A stretch of 64,000 bases of DNA from NCBI RefSeq assembly GCF_009664085.1, contig NZ_CP039268.1, positions 2,894,291 through 2,958,290 of the forward strand. The letters run 5' to 3'. Made by a program: the position numbers and the translations under genes. Under the pieces are notes generated by a model. The model saw only the letters and a program-made list of their open reading frames with translations, did not search any database and was not told the DNA's origin. Positions 36,450 to 46,257 of the stretch are shown here, one piece after another (the stretch's first letter is position 1; every line of letters starts with the position of its first letter). This stretch comes from Thermochromatium tepidum ATCC 43061. GTDB taxonomy: Bacteria; Pseudomonadota; Gammaproteobacteria; Chromatiales; Chromatiaceae.

Positions 36450-37226
36450 ATGCCTGCCGTCGTGCCTGTCCGTCTCCTGCTTGTATGGCTGGCGCTGGTC
36501 GCGGCGGCGCCTGTCTCGGCCGGCGAGCGCTATGCGGTCGGCGTGGAGAACATCGACTATCGGCCCTATCAGGCCGGTCACACCGGGGTCTTCGAGGGGT
36601 TTGGGCGCGAGCTGCTCGATGCCTTCGCCACCGAGGCCGGGATCGTCTTTGAGTATCGACCCCTGCCGCCGCCGCGTCTGCTGGCGAGCCTGCTTCAGGA
36701 TCGGATCGATTTCAAATACCCCGACGATCCGGGCTGGGCACCCGAGGCACGCGCCGGTCAGGTCATCCATTACAGCCGTCCCATCGTCGCCTATCTGGAC
36801 GGCACCCTAGTGCGGCCCGAGCGTCTCGGGCAACCGGTATCGATGCTGCGCGTGCTTGGCACGGTGGTCGGCTTTACGCCGCTGGCCTGGCGCGCGGCGA
36901 TCGAGTCGGGCGCGGTCAGTCTCCGGGAGAACGCTGACTTTGGCGCGCTCTTCCAACAGGTTTTAAGCGGGCGCATCGATGGCGCCTATGCCAATGTCGC
37001 TGTAGCACGCGATCAGTCCCAGCGGCTGTTCGGACACCCGGACGCGCTGGTCTTCGATCATCGTCTGCCGTTCGCACGCGGCGACTATCGGCTCTCGACG
37101 CGCCGTCATCCGCAGGTGATCGCGCGTTTCGACCGCTGGCTCCTCGACCGCGCCGATCGGGTGTCCGAACTCAAGCGGCGTGCCGGCCTGAGCGAAACAG
37201 ATCCGGATCATGACGCCCTCGACTGA
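36450..37226 (+). CDS. Periplasmic type-2 solute-binding protein linked to siaA
   Basis: A 258-residue secreted protein with a signal peptide (hydrophobic core RLLLVWLALVAAAPVSAG, cleavage about residue 23) and the fold pattern of bacterial SBP family 3 proteins: YAVGVENIDYRPYQ at the N-terminus, FEGFGRELLDAFATEAGI and RPIVAYLDGTLV. No ABC permease or ATPase adjoins, so transport is unlikely. It ends 17 bp inside siaA, which has a periplasmic domain; the simplest idea is a ligand-sensing partner of SiaA (inference). The ligand is unknown. This gene is not part of the classical siaABCD operon. Confidence 0.78.
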   Translation: MPAVVPVRLLLVWLALVAAAPVSAGERYAVGVENIDYRPYQAGHTGVFEGFGRELLDAFATEAGIVFEYRPLPPPRLLASLLQDRIDFKYPDDPGWAPEARAGQVIHYSRPIVAYLDGTLVRPERLGQPVSMLRVLGTVVGFTPLAWRAAIESGAVSLRENADFGALFQQVLSGRIDGAYANVAVARDQSQRLFGHPDALVFDHRLPFARGDYRLSTRRHPQVIARFDRWLLDRADRVSELKRRAGLSETDPDHDALD

Positions 37227-38958
37227 GCCCCTGGTCGGTGCGGCGGATGAAGCCGACACGACGCTCAGCCACATTCCGCTGCGACATAGCCTGACCTTCA
37301 AGCAGGCGGCTGTCACACTCCTGGTGGTGTTGCTGCTGGGGCTTGCGGTCGGCACGCTCGAGCTCGTCCTGGACTGGCGTACCAGGCGGATTGAGGTACG
37401 CGAAAATCTGGAACGCACGCTCGATCTGGTCGAGGGCTCGGCCACCGAGGCGCTCTATCAGCTCAATCCCGAACTGGGGAGCCGGGTCGTGGATGGACTC
37501 ATGGTCTTCGATCTGGTGCGGTACGTCGAGCTGCGCGACGACTTCGGGCGCGTGCTGGCCAGTCGCAAGAGTCCGCCCCTGGCCGCCAGTCCCTTCCATC
37601 GCTGGTCCGAACTCTTCGCGGACATGATCCACTTCAGCCGCCCGCTGCGTCAGGCCGAACCCGATGGCGCTCGGATCGAGGTCGGCGTGCTCCGGGTCGA
37701 GCTATCGCCCGAGCGGTTGACCGAGCAGTTCCTGCACCAGGCGATGCGCGGTGCGCTCTTCGGTGTCGTGCGTGCAGCGGGTGTCTTGCTTTTGGTCATG
37801 CTCCTGTTCTATCTCATGCTTACCCGACCGCTGCTACGATTGGCACGCGCGGTCGCCGAGGTCGATCCGGCGTGTCCAGGTCGCTGGTCGGCGCCTACAC
37901 TGCCCGGACATGGACGCGACGAGCTGGGACTGCTACTGGCACATCTGCGCCGGCTGCTGGATGCCTCGCAGGACGGTCTGGATCAGCGTGACCGGGTACA
38001 GGCCGAGCTGACCGCGCTCACCCGCGAGCTGGAACAGCGTGTCCGGGAGCGCACCCAGGCGCTCGAACAGGCCTTGCTCGACCTGGAGACACGTAAGGAG
38101 GAGATCGAGCATGCCTTTGAGGAATTGGATTGGACCCATCGACGTTTGAGTGAGACCAATCGTCTGCTCCTCGAAAGCCATGCCTACGCTCGACGCATCC
38201 AAACCTCGATGTTGCCCGATCCGGCGGCGCTCGGCGCCGACCTCGGCGAGGTCCGTGTCCATTGGGAGCCGCTGCATCTGGTGGGTGGCGACTGGTATTG
38301 GCTGGAGCGACGCGGCAATCAGTCTCTGATCCTGCTCGCCGACTGCACCGGACATGGCGTGCCTGGTGCCTTCGTCACCCTGGTGCTGGCCGCGGTGACC
38401 GAACAGGTGCTGCGCGAGATGTCGGTCTGGGAGCCGGCCCGGATCCTCGCCGACATCGACCGGTTGGTCAGGCGACGTCTGCGTCAGGACCGAGCGGGCG
38501 ACTGGACCGGACTGGACTCCGACGACGGACTCGAGGCCGCCGTGCTGCTTTGGGACGCTGGATCCCGTATCCTGGAGTTTGCGAGCGTGGGCGGCATTCC
38601 CTTGCTGTGTCTCGATCCAGGCAAGGGGGTCACCACGCTTCGCGGCACGCGCGGCCATCTCGGCTATCAGAGCCTGAAACCGCCGGCGGCGATCGCGACC
38701 GAGCGCATCGCTGTGGCCCCAGGCGCGACCCTCTATCTGCTGACCGATGGTTTCACAGACCAGATGGGCGGCTCGCCGCGTCGTCTGCTCGGGCGGGGGC
38801 GGATCCTCGACTGGCTGGAGTCGCACGCTACACTCGGACTGAGCGACCAGATCGAGGGACTGTGCCGGATGCTTGCCGATTATCGTGGCGAGGAGCCGAG
38901 ACGCGACGACATGACCCTGATCGCCTTTAGGCCGAGAGCGGATGCTGAGCTCAAATGA
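37210..38958 (+). CDS. siaA: SiaA-like membrane PP2C phosphatase
   Basis: A 582-residue inner-membrane protein. TM1 is about 33-53, the periplasmic sensor about 54-182, TM2 about 183-205, then a HAMP-like linker, a coiled coil (258-325) and a SpoIIE/PP2C phosphatase domain (from about 327). Metal-binding aspartates are in VGGDWYW (Asp361), ADCTGHGVPGA (Asp378), TDGFTD and RRDDMTL. In the known system SiaA dephosphorylates SiaC, switching SiaD on. Here it is last in the module rather than first, and its start overlaps the binding-protein gene by 17 bp. Its end overlaps the convergent DUF2939 gene by 8 bp. Confidence 0.88.
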   Translation: MTPSTEPLVGAADEADTTLSHIPLRHSLTFKQAAVTLLVVLLLGLAVGTLELVLDWRTRRIEVRENLERTLDLVEGSATEALYQLNPELGSRVVDGLMVFDLVRYVELRDDFGRVLASRKSPPLAASPFHRWSELFADMIHFSRPLRQAEPDGARIEVGVLRVELSPERLTEQFLHQAMRGALFGVVRAAGVLLLVMLLFYLMLTRPLLRLARAVAEVDPACPGRWSAPTLPGHGRDELGLLLAHLRRLLDASQDGLDQRDRVQAELTALTRELEQRVRERTQALEQALLDLETRKEEIEHAFEELDWTHRRLSETNRLLLESHAYARRIQTSMLPDPAALGADLGEVRVHWEPLHLVGGDWYWLERRGNQSLILLADCTGHGVPGAFVTLVLAAVTEQVLREMSVWEPARILADIDRLVRRRLRQDRAGDWTGLDSDDGLEAAVLLWDAGSRILEFASVGGIPLLCLDPGKGVTTLRGTRGHLGYQSLKPPAAIATERIAVAPGATLYLLTDGFTDQMGGSPRRLLGRGRILDWLESHATLGLSDQIEGLCRMLADYRGEEPRRDDMTLIAFRPRADAELK

Positions 38959-39430
38959 TGTCGGTGATCTTCCACTGAGCACCGATCCGCGACAGCCGGA
39001 TGTGGGTGGCGTTCTCGCCGAGCCGTCCAAGCCGGATCAAAAAGCGATCGTGCGACTCGAAGAAGGCAAAATCGACCGCGCCGATCAGAGAGGGCGTACC
39101 CTGGCCCATGACCTGGGTGGCCGCTTCGCGCAGGGTCTCGCGCACCCAGTCGAGCGTGATGGCCTGCTCCAGGGCCGCGTCGCCCAGGCGTTCGAGGTTC
39201 TGGCCGATCCAGCCGGTGATGCCCTGGGGCTCCGCTGCTGGCAGCATACCGCTCACGCCAGCGGCCAGACGGCGCTTGTAATTGGCACGGATGGCGGGGA
39301 GATCCACCAGTGTGGCCAGCTCGGTCGGGTCCGGACGCAGGAGGGCGCCGTCGAGCCGATAGAGGCTGTAATAGGGCCAGAGACCATAGATGACGAGGAC
39401 CAAAAGCAGGAGATAACCGATGAATCGCAT
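38951..39430 (-). CDS. DUF2939-like membrane-anchored protein
   Basis: A 159-residue protein with one N-terminal membrane helix (MRFIGYLLLLVLVIYGLWPYY region) and a soluble remainder matching the DUF2939 pattern: YYSLYRLDGALLRPDPTELATLVDLPAIRANYK near the start (residues about 20-52) and a C-terminal RIGAQWKITDI. Function unknown. It is convergent with siaA and divergent from cca. Confidence 0.7.
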   Translation of the reverse strand: MRFIGYLLLLVLVIYGLWPYYSLYRLDGALLRPDPTELATLVDLPAIRANYKRRLAAGVSGMLPAAEPQGITGWIGQNLERLGDAALEQAITLDWVRETLREAATQVMGQGTPSLIGAVDFAFFESHDRFLIRLGRLGENATHIRLSRIGAQWKITDII

Positions 39431-39472
39431 CCGGGTCGCCTCAGTGTCAGTTCTTTACGCGGACGTGTTGGA

Positions 39473-40741
39473 GTGAAGTCTAAACCCTTTAGCGGCGCGG
39501 ACGCGACCCAGGGGCTTCAAACCTACCTGGTCGGCGGTGCCGTGCGCGACCTCCTGCTCGGGCGCATCCCCGAGGAGCACGACTATGTCGTGGTCGGCGC
39601 CAGCGTCGAGGACATGCTCGCCCGTGGTTTTAGGCAGGTCGGCAAGGACTTTCCGGTGTTCCTGCACCCGCAGACCCAGGAGGAATATGCCCTGGCCCGC
39701 ACCGAGCGCAAGACCGCGCCCGGGTATCGCGGTTTCCAGGTCCAGTCCCATCCAGGCGTGACCTTGGAAGAAGACCTGAGGCGGCGTGATCTCACCATCA
39801 ATGCCATGGCGATGGACGCCACGGGACGGCTGATCGATCCGCATGGCGGTCTGGCCGACCTTAAGGCGCGCATCCTGCGCCACGTCTCCCCAGCCTTCGT
39901 CGAGGATCCGGTGCGTATCCTGCGTCTGGCGCGCTTCACCGCCCAACTGGCCGATCTGGGATTTGGTATCGCCGAGGAGACCCTAGAACTGGCGCGCGCC
40001 ATGGTCGCGGCCGGCGAGGTCGATGCCTTGGTCCCGGAACGGGTGTGGCAGGAGATGGCGCGTGCCCTCGCGGCGGACCGACCAGCGCGCTTTTTCGAGG
40101 TGCTGCGCGACTGTGGTGCCCTGGCGCGCCTGCTACCCGAGCTCGACCGGCTCTGGGGCGTGCCCCAGCCGCCGGAGTGGCACCCGGAGATCGACACCGG
40201 GGTGCATGTGATGCTGGTGCTCGACATGGCCGCGCGGATCGCGCCCGAGCTGGAGGTGCGGTTCGCCGCGCTCTGTCACGATCTGGGCAAGGGTGTGACA
40301 CCGCCCGAGATCCTGCCCAGCCATCATGGTCATGAGGAGCGCGGTCTGGTGCTGGTCGAGTCCATCTGTGATCGCTTCCGCGTCCCCAACCGCTGCCGCG
40401 AGCTGGCGCGCCTGACCACCGCCGAACACGGACGGATCCACAAGGTCGAGGAGCTGCGCGCTGGCACCATCCTGGAGCTCTTCGAGCGCGCCGACGCCTT
40501 CCGGCGCCCCGAGCGCTTCGAACAGCTGCTGGCCGTCTGCGAGGCCGACTTTCGCGGTCGCACCGGCTATGCCGAGCGCCCCTACCCCCAGGCCGAGGTC
40601 TGGCGTCGCCTGTTTGCCGCAGTCGCTGCGGTCGATACCGGCACCATCGCGCGCGCCGCAGGCGAGCCGCGCCGGATCGCCGAGCACCTCCGTGCCGCGC
40701 GGCTTTCGGCGATCCGGGGTGTCCGTCCGGATTTGTCTTGA
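39473..40741 (+). CDS. cca: tRNA nucleotidyltransferase (CCA-adding enzyme)
   Basis: Adds or repairs the CCA end of tRNAs. Class II nucleotidyltransferase head with YLVGGAVRDLLLG, EHDYVVVG (the metal pair is Glu-x-Asp rather than Asp-x-Asp), EEDLRRRDLTINAMA and EDPVRILRLARF, plus a C-terminal HD domain with CHDLGKG as in the multifunctional E. coli enzyme. The frame is open far upstream, but only a GTG at 39473 gives a family-like N-terminus (about 14 residues before YLVGG) without running into the divergent gene. Length 422 residues. Confidence 0.9.
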   Translation: MKSKPFSGADATQGLQTYLVGGAVRDLLLGRIPEEHDYVVVGASVEDMLARGFRQVGKDFPVFLHPQTQEEYALARTERKTAPGYRGFQVQSHPGVTLEEDLRRRDLTINAMAMDATGRLIDPHGGLADLKARILRHVSPAFVEDPVRILRLARFTAQLADLGFGIAEETLELARAMVAAGEVDALVPERVWQEMARALAADRPARFFEVLRDCGALARLLPELDRLWGVPQPPEWHPEIDTGVHVMLVLDMAARIAPELEVRFAALCHDLGKGVTPPEILPSHHGHEERGLVLVESICDRFRVPNRCRELARLTTAEHGRIHKVEELRAGTILELFERADAFRRPERFEQLLAVCEADFRGRTGYAERPYPQAEVWRRLFAAVAAVDTGTIARAAGEPRRIAEHLRAARLSAIRGVRPDLS

Positions 40742-40808
40742 GTCCCCTCCCTGTCACATCAGGCGTGTCCCTGACTATTTAAAAAAACACTGAACCCAAG
40801 AATTGCTG

Positions 40809-43055
40809 ATGTCTGACACCCCCCTCTACACCGCCGAGGGCATCGAACGTCGCCCGCTGAAAGACTTCACCGAAAAGGCGTATCTGGACTATTCCATGTA
40901 CGTTATCCTCGACCGCGCCCTGCCGCACCTCGGCGACGGCCTCAAGCCTGTCCAGCGGCGCATCCTCTACGCCATGTCCGAACTTGGGCTCTCGGCAACG
41001 GCCAAATTCAAGAAATCCGCCCGGACTGTCGGCGATGTGCTCGGCAAGTTTCATCCGCACGGCGACTCGGCCTGTTACGAGGCCATGGTCCTCATGGCCC
41101 AACCCTTCAGTTCGCGCTATCCACTCATCGATGGCCAGGGCAACTGGGGCTCAGCCGACGACCCCAAGTCGTTCGCCGCCATGCGCTATACCGAGGCGCG
41201 TCTGACCCCCTACGCCGAGTTGTTGCTCACCGAGGCCGATCAGGGCACCATCGACTGGCAGCCCAACTTCGACGGCACGCTCGAGGAGCCGCGCCTGCTC
41301 CCGGCGCGCCTCCCGAACATCCTGCTCAATGGGGCCAGCGGCATCGCGGTCGGCATGGCCACCGACATCCCACCCCACAATCTGCGCGAGGTCGCCCGCG
41401 CCTGTATCCATCTGCTCGAACACCCGGACGCGGCCCTCGAAGACCTGGTCCGGTTTCTCCCCGCACCCGACTTCCCGACCGAAGCCGAGATCATCACGCC
41501 TGCCGCTGAACTCCTTGCGCTCTACCGCACGGGCACCGGTAGTCTCAAACAGCGCGCGCGCTACAGCCGTGAGCAGGGCGAGATCGTCATCACCGCTTTA
41601 CCCTATCAGGTCTCGGGTAGTCGGGTGCTGGAGCAGATCGCTGCCCAGTTCAATGCCAAAAAGCTCCCCATGATCGAGGACTTTCGCGACGAGTCCGATC
41701 ACGAGTATCCGACCCGACTCGTCATCGTCCCGCGCTCCAACCGGGTCGATGTCGAGCGACTGATGTCACATCTGTTCGCGACCACGGATCTGGAGCGCAG
41801 TTATCGCGTCAATCTCAACCTGATCGGTCTCAATGGTCGCCCGCGTGTGATGAATCTGCGCGAGATCCTGACGGAGTGGCTGATCTATCGCACCGAGACC
41901 GTGCGTCGCCGGCTCCAGCATCGGCTGGAGAAGGTACTGGAACGCCTGCATCTGCTCGATGGCCTATTGATTGCCTTCCTCAATCTCGACGAGGTGATCC
42001 GCATCGTACGCACCGAGGACGAGCCCAGGCCCGTGCTGATGGCGCACTTCGGCCTGAGCGAGCCTCAGGCCGACTTCGTGCTGAACACCCGCCTGCGTCA
42101 GCTTGCGCGCCTGGAGGAGATGAAGATCCGCGCCGAGCAGTCCGAACTGAGCGTCGAGCGCGACCAACTCCAGCGTCTGCTGGGCGACGAACGCGCGCTC
42201 AAGGGCCTGATCCGCGACGAGATCGCCGCCGATGCCGAGCGCTATGGCGACGCGCGCCGCTCGGCCTTGGTCGAGCGCGCGCCGGCCTGTGCACTCGATG
42301 AGACCGAGCTCGCACCGAGCGAGCCCCTGACCGTGGTCCTGTCCGAAAAGGGTTGGGTGCGCGCCGCCAAGGGGCACGAGGTCGATGCCATCGCTCTGAA
42401 CTACCGCGCCGGCGATGCCTTCCTAAGCCTGGCGCGCCTGCGCAGCAACCAGCCCGCCGTCTTCCTCGACTCGACCGGGCGCAGCTATGCGCTCCCGGCG
42501 CATAGCCTGCCCTCGGCGCGCGGTCAGGGCGAGCCGCTGACGGGGCGTCTCGATCCACCGCCCGGCGCGCGCTTTGTCGCCGTGCTCGGCGACCATCCCG
42601 AGGCGCGCTATCTGCTCGCCTCAGACGCCGGCTATGGTTTCATCGTCCACTTCGAGGAGCTGATCGCCAAGCCCAAGGCCGGCAAGGCGGTGCTGAGCCT
42701 ACCGGAGGGGGCACGCCTCTTGGAGCCGGTGCGCGTCGATGCGATCGAGGACGCGAGCCTGGCCGCTGTCACCACCTCTGGACATCTGCTCCTGTTCCCA
42801 CTCGCCGAACTGCCCGAGATGGCGCGCGGCAAGGGCAACAAGATCATCGGACTGTCATCCAGGGGCACGGGTAATGAAGGCGAGCGCCTGATCGCACTCG
42901 CCGTGGTGAGGGAGGGCACGACCCTGACCGTGCTGTCCGGCAAGCGTGAGCTCAGGCTCAAGCCGGCTGATCTGGCGCTCTACCGTGGCGAACGCGGTCG
43001 ACGTGGTAGACTCCTGCCGCGTGGTTTTCAGCGCGTCGATGGCTTGCGGACCTGA
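40809..43055 (+). CDS. parC: DNA topoisomerase IV subunit A ParC
   Basis: Breakage-reunion subunit of topoisomerase IV, which decatenates daughter chromosomes. The 748-residue product has the catalytic Tyr127 in [12 protein letters not shown], the quinolone-region motif [12 protein letters not shown] at 82-93 and the tower and C-gate domains. The C-terminal beta-pinwheel is degenerate, as usual for ParC rather than GyrA (no GQRGGKG box). ATG at 40809 is preferred over TTG at 40803. parE is not in the window. Confidence 0.94.
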   Translation: MSDTPLYTAEGIERRPLKDFTEKAYLDYSMYVILDRALPHLGDGLKPVQRRILYAMSELGLSATAKFKKSARTVGDVLGKFHPHGDSACYEAMVLMAQPFSSRYPLIDGQGNWGSADDPKSFAAMRYTEARLTPYAELLLTEADQGTIDWQPNFDGTLEEPRLLPARLPNILLNGASGIAVGMATDIPPHNLREVARACIHLLEHPDAALEDLVRFLPAPDFPTEAEIITPAAELLALYRTGTGSLKQRARYSREQGEIVITALPYQVSGSRVLEQIAAQFNAKKLPMIEDFRDESDHEYPTRLVIVPRSNRVDVERLMSHLFATTDLERSYRVNLNLIGLNGRPRVMNLREILTEWLIYRTETVRRRLQHRLEKVLERLHLLDGLLIAFLNLDEVIRIVRTEDEPRPVLMAHFGLSEPQADFVLNTRLRQLARLEEMKIRAEQSELSVERDQLQRLLGDERALKGLIRDEIAADAERYGDARRSALVERAPACALDETELAPSEPLTVVLSEKGWVRAAKGHEVDAIALNYRAGDAFLSLARLRSNQPAVFLDSTGRSYALPAHSLPSARGQGEPLTGRLDPPPGARFVAVLGDHPEARYLLASDAGYGFIVHFEELIAKPKAGKAVLSLPEGARLLEPVRVDAIEDASLAAVTTSGHLLLFPLAELPEMARGKGNKIIGLSSRGTGNEGERLIALAVVREGTTLTVLSGKRELRLKPADLALYRGERGRRGRLLPRGFQRVDGLRT

Positions 43056-43196
43056 GCGAGCGGTTCGGTGTGATCTTCGAGCCTGACCACGTGGGTCGCG
43101 GCTTAGGCTGAACCGCAGACCCAGTGTCCGCGATGTATTATTTAAGTCTAGCTGGACAGGACGTACAGCGCCCATAACTCCTCTACCGGAGGCTCA

Positions 43197-44342
43197 ATGA
43201 TGGATGATGGTCTGGCGACGATCCTCATCGTCGACGACTCGCCCGAGAATCTGGCGGTGCTCAGCGAATTGCTGCAAACCGAGTATCGCGTGCGTGCTGC
43301 CACCTCGGGTAAGAAGGCGCTGCGCGTGGTCAAGACTGCGCCCAAACCAGACCTGATCCTGCTTGATGTCATGATGCCCGAGATGGACGGCTACGAGGTC
43401 TTTGCGCGGCTGCGCGCCGATCCCGAGACCCGTGACATCCCAGTCATCTTCGTCACCGCCATGCACAGCACCGAGGCCGAGATCCGCGGGCTGGATGTCG
43501 GCGCGGTCGATTACATCGCCAAGCCGATCGTGCCGCCGATCCTGCGTGCGCGCGTCCACACCCAGCTCGAGCTCAAGCAGGCCCGCGACTGGCTCAAGAA
43601 CCAGAACGACTATCTGGAGATCGAGCTGGCACGGCGCATGAGTGAGAACCTGTTGATCCAGGACGTCACCATCCATGCCCTCGCGCATCTGGCCGAGATC
43701 CGCGATCCCGAGACTGGCAACCATCTGCGCCGAACCCAAGGTTATGTCCGCGCCCTGGCCGAGCAACTATCCGATCACCCGCGGTTTGCCGATTTTCTCA
43801 CGCCACATGCCATCGAGTTATTGGTCAAGTCCGCGCCCCTGCACGACATCGGCAAGGTCGGGATTCCGGACCACATCCTACTCAAGCCCGGTCCACTCAC
43901 ACCCGAGGAGTGGGAGATCATGAAGACCCATGCCAAGCTTGGGCGCGACGCCATCGAACAAGCCGAGCGCGACGTCGAGCGGCCGCTTGAGTTTCTGACG
44001 ATGGCCAAGGACATCGCCCATTATCACCATGAACGCTGGGACGGAACCGGTTATCCCGAGGGTCTGGCCGGCGATGACATCCCGATCGCCGCGCGGCTCA
44101 TGGCCCTGGCCGATGTGTTCGACGCGATCATCTCACAGCGGGTCTACAAGCCACCGCTGTCCTTCGAGGAGTCCTATGCGATCATCGTCGCCGGACGCGG
44201 CACCCATTTCGACCCCGATGTGGTGGATGCCTTCGTGGCGCGTTTCGATGAATTCCAGAGGGTCGCGACCCGTTATGGCGAGACCGAGACGGCGGCCTCA
44301 AACCGCCTCCCGTCTTTTGGCGATGCGGCTACGGCCAAATGA
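43197..44342 (+). CDS. Response regulator with HD-GYP cyclic-di-GMP phosphodiesterase
   Basis: A 381-residue RpfG-like protein. The receiver domain (about 5-122) has Asp57 in LILLDVMMP. A short coiled linker leads to the HD-GYP domain with HDIGKVGIPD at 216-225 and the GYP motif in HHERWDGTGYPEGL at 277-290, so it should degrade cyclic di-GMP. No sensor kinase is adjacent. It may counter the SiaD cyclase 7 kb upstream (inference). Confidence 0.93.
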   Translation: MMDDGLATILIVDDSPENLAVLSELLQTEYRVRAATSGKKALRVVKTAPKPDLILLDVMMPEMDGYEVFARLRADPETRDIPVIFVTAMHSTEAEIRGLDVGAVDYIAKPIVPPILRARVHTQLELKQARDWLKNQNDYLEIELARRMSENLLIQDVTIHALAHLAEIRDPETGNHLRRTQGYVRALAEQLSDHPRFADFLTPHAIELLVKSAPLHDIGKVGIPDHILLKPGPLTPEEWEIMKTHAKLGRDAIEQAERDVERPLEFLTMAKDIAHYHHERWDGTGYPEGLAGDDIPIAARLMALADVFDAIISQRVYKPPLSFEESYAIIVAGRGTHFDPDVVDAFVARFDEFQRVATRYGETETAASNRLPSFGDAATAK

Positions 44343-44400
44343 GGCCTGTTCTCAGCTTGGACTTGGTTTAAGTCCGGGGCTAGACAGTCTGAGGCCATGC

Positions 44401-44520
44401 CTTAAGGAAGCGCTGATTGATTCTATTCGTGGCAAAACCTTCTCACGTAACCCATTGATTTTGTAGGAGCGGCTTTAGCCGCGATTTAGAGGCACGCGAT
44501 TTGTTCAGCGTTTCCCTAGG
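44401..44520 (+). mobile_element. 120-bp MITE-like element with internal REP, copy B
   Basis: It runs from CTTAAGGAAGCGCTGATTG to TTCAGCGTTTCCCTAGG with a central GTAGGAGCGGCTTTAGCCGC. Same length as, and about 90 percent identical to, the reverse complement of 22906-23025. Its right end runs directly into another left-end sequence (AGGAAGCGCTGATTGATTC at 44518-44536). Confidence 0.85.
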
Positions 44521-44565
44521 AAGCGCTGATTGATTCCCCCTCTGGGAGGGCAACTGTGTTTCGGG

Positions 44566-44900
44566 TCAAGCGGTTTTCCCATAATCAGGATCCCAGTGCG
44601 CCTGATCGCGCAGCAGGGCGTTGAGGAGGGTCAGGGGCTTGCGCAGGCATGCCAACGAGGGCCACCTTGGCGCTCTTCCTGGTCTCGCGCCGTCGGGTGG
44701 AGAACGCCTTCAGAATCGGGTCTTAACGCACCGTCGAGCGGGTTGCCCTAGAGAGCCCGTGGCGCCGGCTCGACGGCTTGGGCAAAGCAGGCGAGGACGC
44801 GCGCATCGAGACGATCCGGCTTGGCGATGCCAACCCAACAGGTTTCAGGATGCATCATCCTGGCTCCGAATACCCAACCTGGCAGAATCGGGCTTTACGC
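44566..44900 (-). pseudogene. Degraded IS110-family transposase
   Basis: Minus-strand fragments in shifting frames match the IS110 pattern. AKPDRLDARVLACFAQAVEP resembles the DEDD-domain segment with the RID/DAR motif. KSAKVALVG, then CLRKPLTLLNALLRDQAHW and a stop at 44566, resemble the usual C-terminus. The central part is missing and stops and frameshifts break the gene. The stretch 44900-45121 beyond it holds no recognisable gene. Confidence 0.65.
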
Positions 44901-45121
44901 CCTGGCAACTGTTCGGGTTGTTGAGGAAAACCCCGCATCGACCCAAGCGCTCCCACGAGCTCAGAATCAGAGGGTGGACGGTCTGAGGGGGTAAATTCAT
45001 CTTATACAAGGGAGTTATTCAGTGCTTCCTCAAGAAGCGCTCAGAAGCCGGCGAGTGTCGGCAGATCGGTGAAGGGGTGGCCCACGATGAGCCTCGAATC
45101 ACGGGCCGACATGACGCCGCC

Positions 45122-45298
45122 CTACTCGAACTTCTCGACGACATAGCCGATGCCGGCCCCGATACCCGCTCCGATCGGACCGGCGACGACACCACCCACT
45201 GCTGCCCCGGAAACCATCCGTTGCTGAGTTTTGTTCATATTCGCGCAGCCCGTGAGTATCAGCAGGGCAGCGCATGAAATGGCCAAGGCGCGTTTCAT
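45122..45298 (-). CDS. Small glycine-zipper lipoprotein
   Basis: A 58-residue protein with a lipoprotein signal ending in the lipobox LTGC (Cys about residue 18) and then a glycine-zipper helix (VGGVVAGPIGAGIGAGIGY). Such Rick_17kDa/YmgG-like peptides sit in the outer membrane or periplasm; function unknown. The start MKRALAIS is preferred over Met three codons earlier. It is divergent from the GntR regulator. Confidence 0.78.
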   Translation of the reverse strand: MKRALAISCAALLILTGCANMNKTQQRMVSGAAVGGVVAGPIGAGIGAGIGYVVEKFE

Positions 45299-45370
45299 CG
45301 TTATCAACCCCCATTCAACTGTTTCAGTTGGCGATTATGAGCGCTCTCAAACAGGGCAATCTCGGTCTTT

Positions 45371-45445
45371 ATTGTCGACAATCAATCTTGACATTAGCGA
45401 TGGATTGGCTATTTTAGGGCGTAAAAAGCCGATTAATGTCGACAT
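45371..45445 (+). promoter_or_regulatory. GntR operator palindromes flanking a promoter
   Basis: Two palindromes, ATTGTCGACAAT at 45371-45382 and ATGTCGACAT at 45436-45445, match the TTGTCGACAA-type sites bound by FadR-subfamily GntR proteins. Between them are TTGACA at 45388-45393 and TATTTT at 45410-45415, 16 bp apart. The arrangement suggests autoregulation of the regulator gene that starts at 45453. Confidence 0.6.
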
Positions 45446-45452
45446 ATCCACC

Positions 45453-46223
45453 ATGACACTGGCGGCCCTTGACCTCGAAGACGTCCCTGCGCGCACCCTC
45501 GCCGATCGCCTGTTCGACCAGCTGCGTCAGGCCATCGTCGAGGGCGAGATCCCAGCGGGCAGCAAGATCAGCGAACCGGCGCTGGCGGCGCGTTACGGCG
45601 TCAGCCGCGGATCGCTGCGCGAGGCGCTGCAACGGCTCGAGGCCATCAAACTCATCGAACGGCGCGCCAATGTCGGCGCCCGCGTCGTCCAGCTCAGCAG
45701 CATCGAGTTGCTGGAAATCTACCTGGTGCGCGAGGGCCTGGAGGCCATGGCGGCGCGTCTGGCCGCCGAGCGGATGTCGGACGCTGCCATCGCCGACCTC
45801 AGGGCCCTGCTCGAACATCACGGTCGAGAACTCGCGCGCGATGACTGGCAGCGCTATTTCCAACAGGAAGGCGATCTCGATTTCCATTTCCGCATCGCCC
45901 GTGGCAGTGGCAACCGCCGTTTGATCGAGATCCTATGCAACGATCTCTATCACCTCACGCGTCTCTACCGCTGCCAGTTCGGCATGAGGAGTCATCGTAC
46001 CCGTGAGGCGCTGCATGAGCATGAGCTGATCGTCGAGGCCATCGCCGCACGCGACGGCGAGCTGGCCGAGTGGATGATGCGCCGCCACATCCGCGCCTCG
46101 CGTCAGGTCACCGAGCAACAACTGACGCTGGTCGAGGCCGGCCTCCAAGCGCCGGCGACCAGCGACCGGCAAATTCGCCGTTCGCGTCAAATGTCCACGA
46201 CGCCATCGGCGTCCTCCAGCTGA
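45453..46223 (+). CDS. GntR-family (FCD) regulator of propionate genes
   Basis: A 256-residue repressor-type protein. A winged helix-turn-helix (about 14-80) contains [29 protein letters not shown] sequence (residues about 38-62), and the FCD effector domain (about 95-225) has the metal-ligand pattern DxxFHxxxxxxSGN in [14 protein letters not shown] and a later [10 protein letters not shown]. It lies directly upstream of prpB and prpC on the same strand, so control of the methylcitrate genes is likely, as in other GntR-linked prp operons. The open frame to 45231 is not used because the promoter and operators lie inside it. Confidence 0.85.
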   Translation: MTLAALDLEDVPARTLADRLFDQLRQAIVEGEIPAGSKISEPALAARYGVSRGSLREALQRLEAIKLIERRANVGARVVQLSSIELLEIYLVREGLEAMAARLAAERMSDAAIADLRALLEHHGRELARDDWQRYFQQEGDLDFHFRIARGSGNRRLIEILCNDLYHLTRLYRCQFGMRSHRTREALHEHELIVEAIAARDGELAEWMMRRHIRASRQVTEQQLTLVEAGLQAPATSDRQIRRSRQMSTTPSASSS

Positions 46224-46257
46224 ACCGATTCGAGTCCATCCGGCTCCATCAACCGAG

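Noticed and set aside
38942..39472. Upstream extension of the cca frame (177 codons)
   Set aside because: It is antisense to the DUF2939 gene and unlike any CCA enzyme N-terminus.
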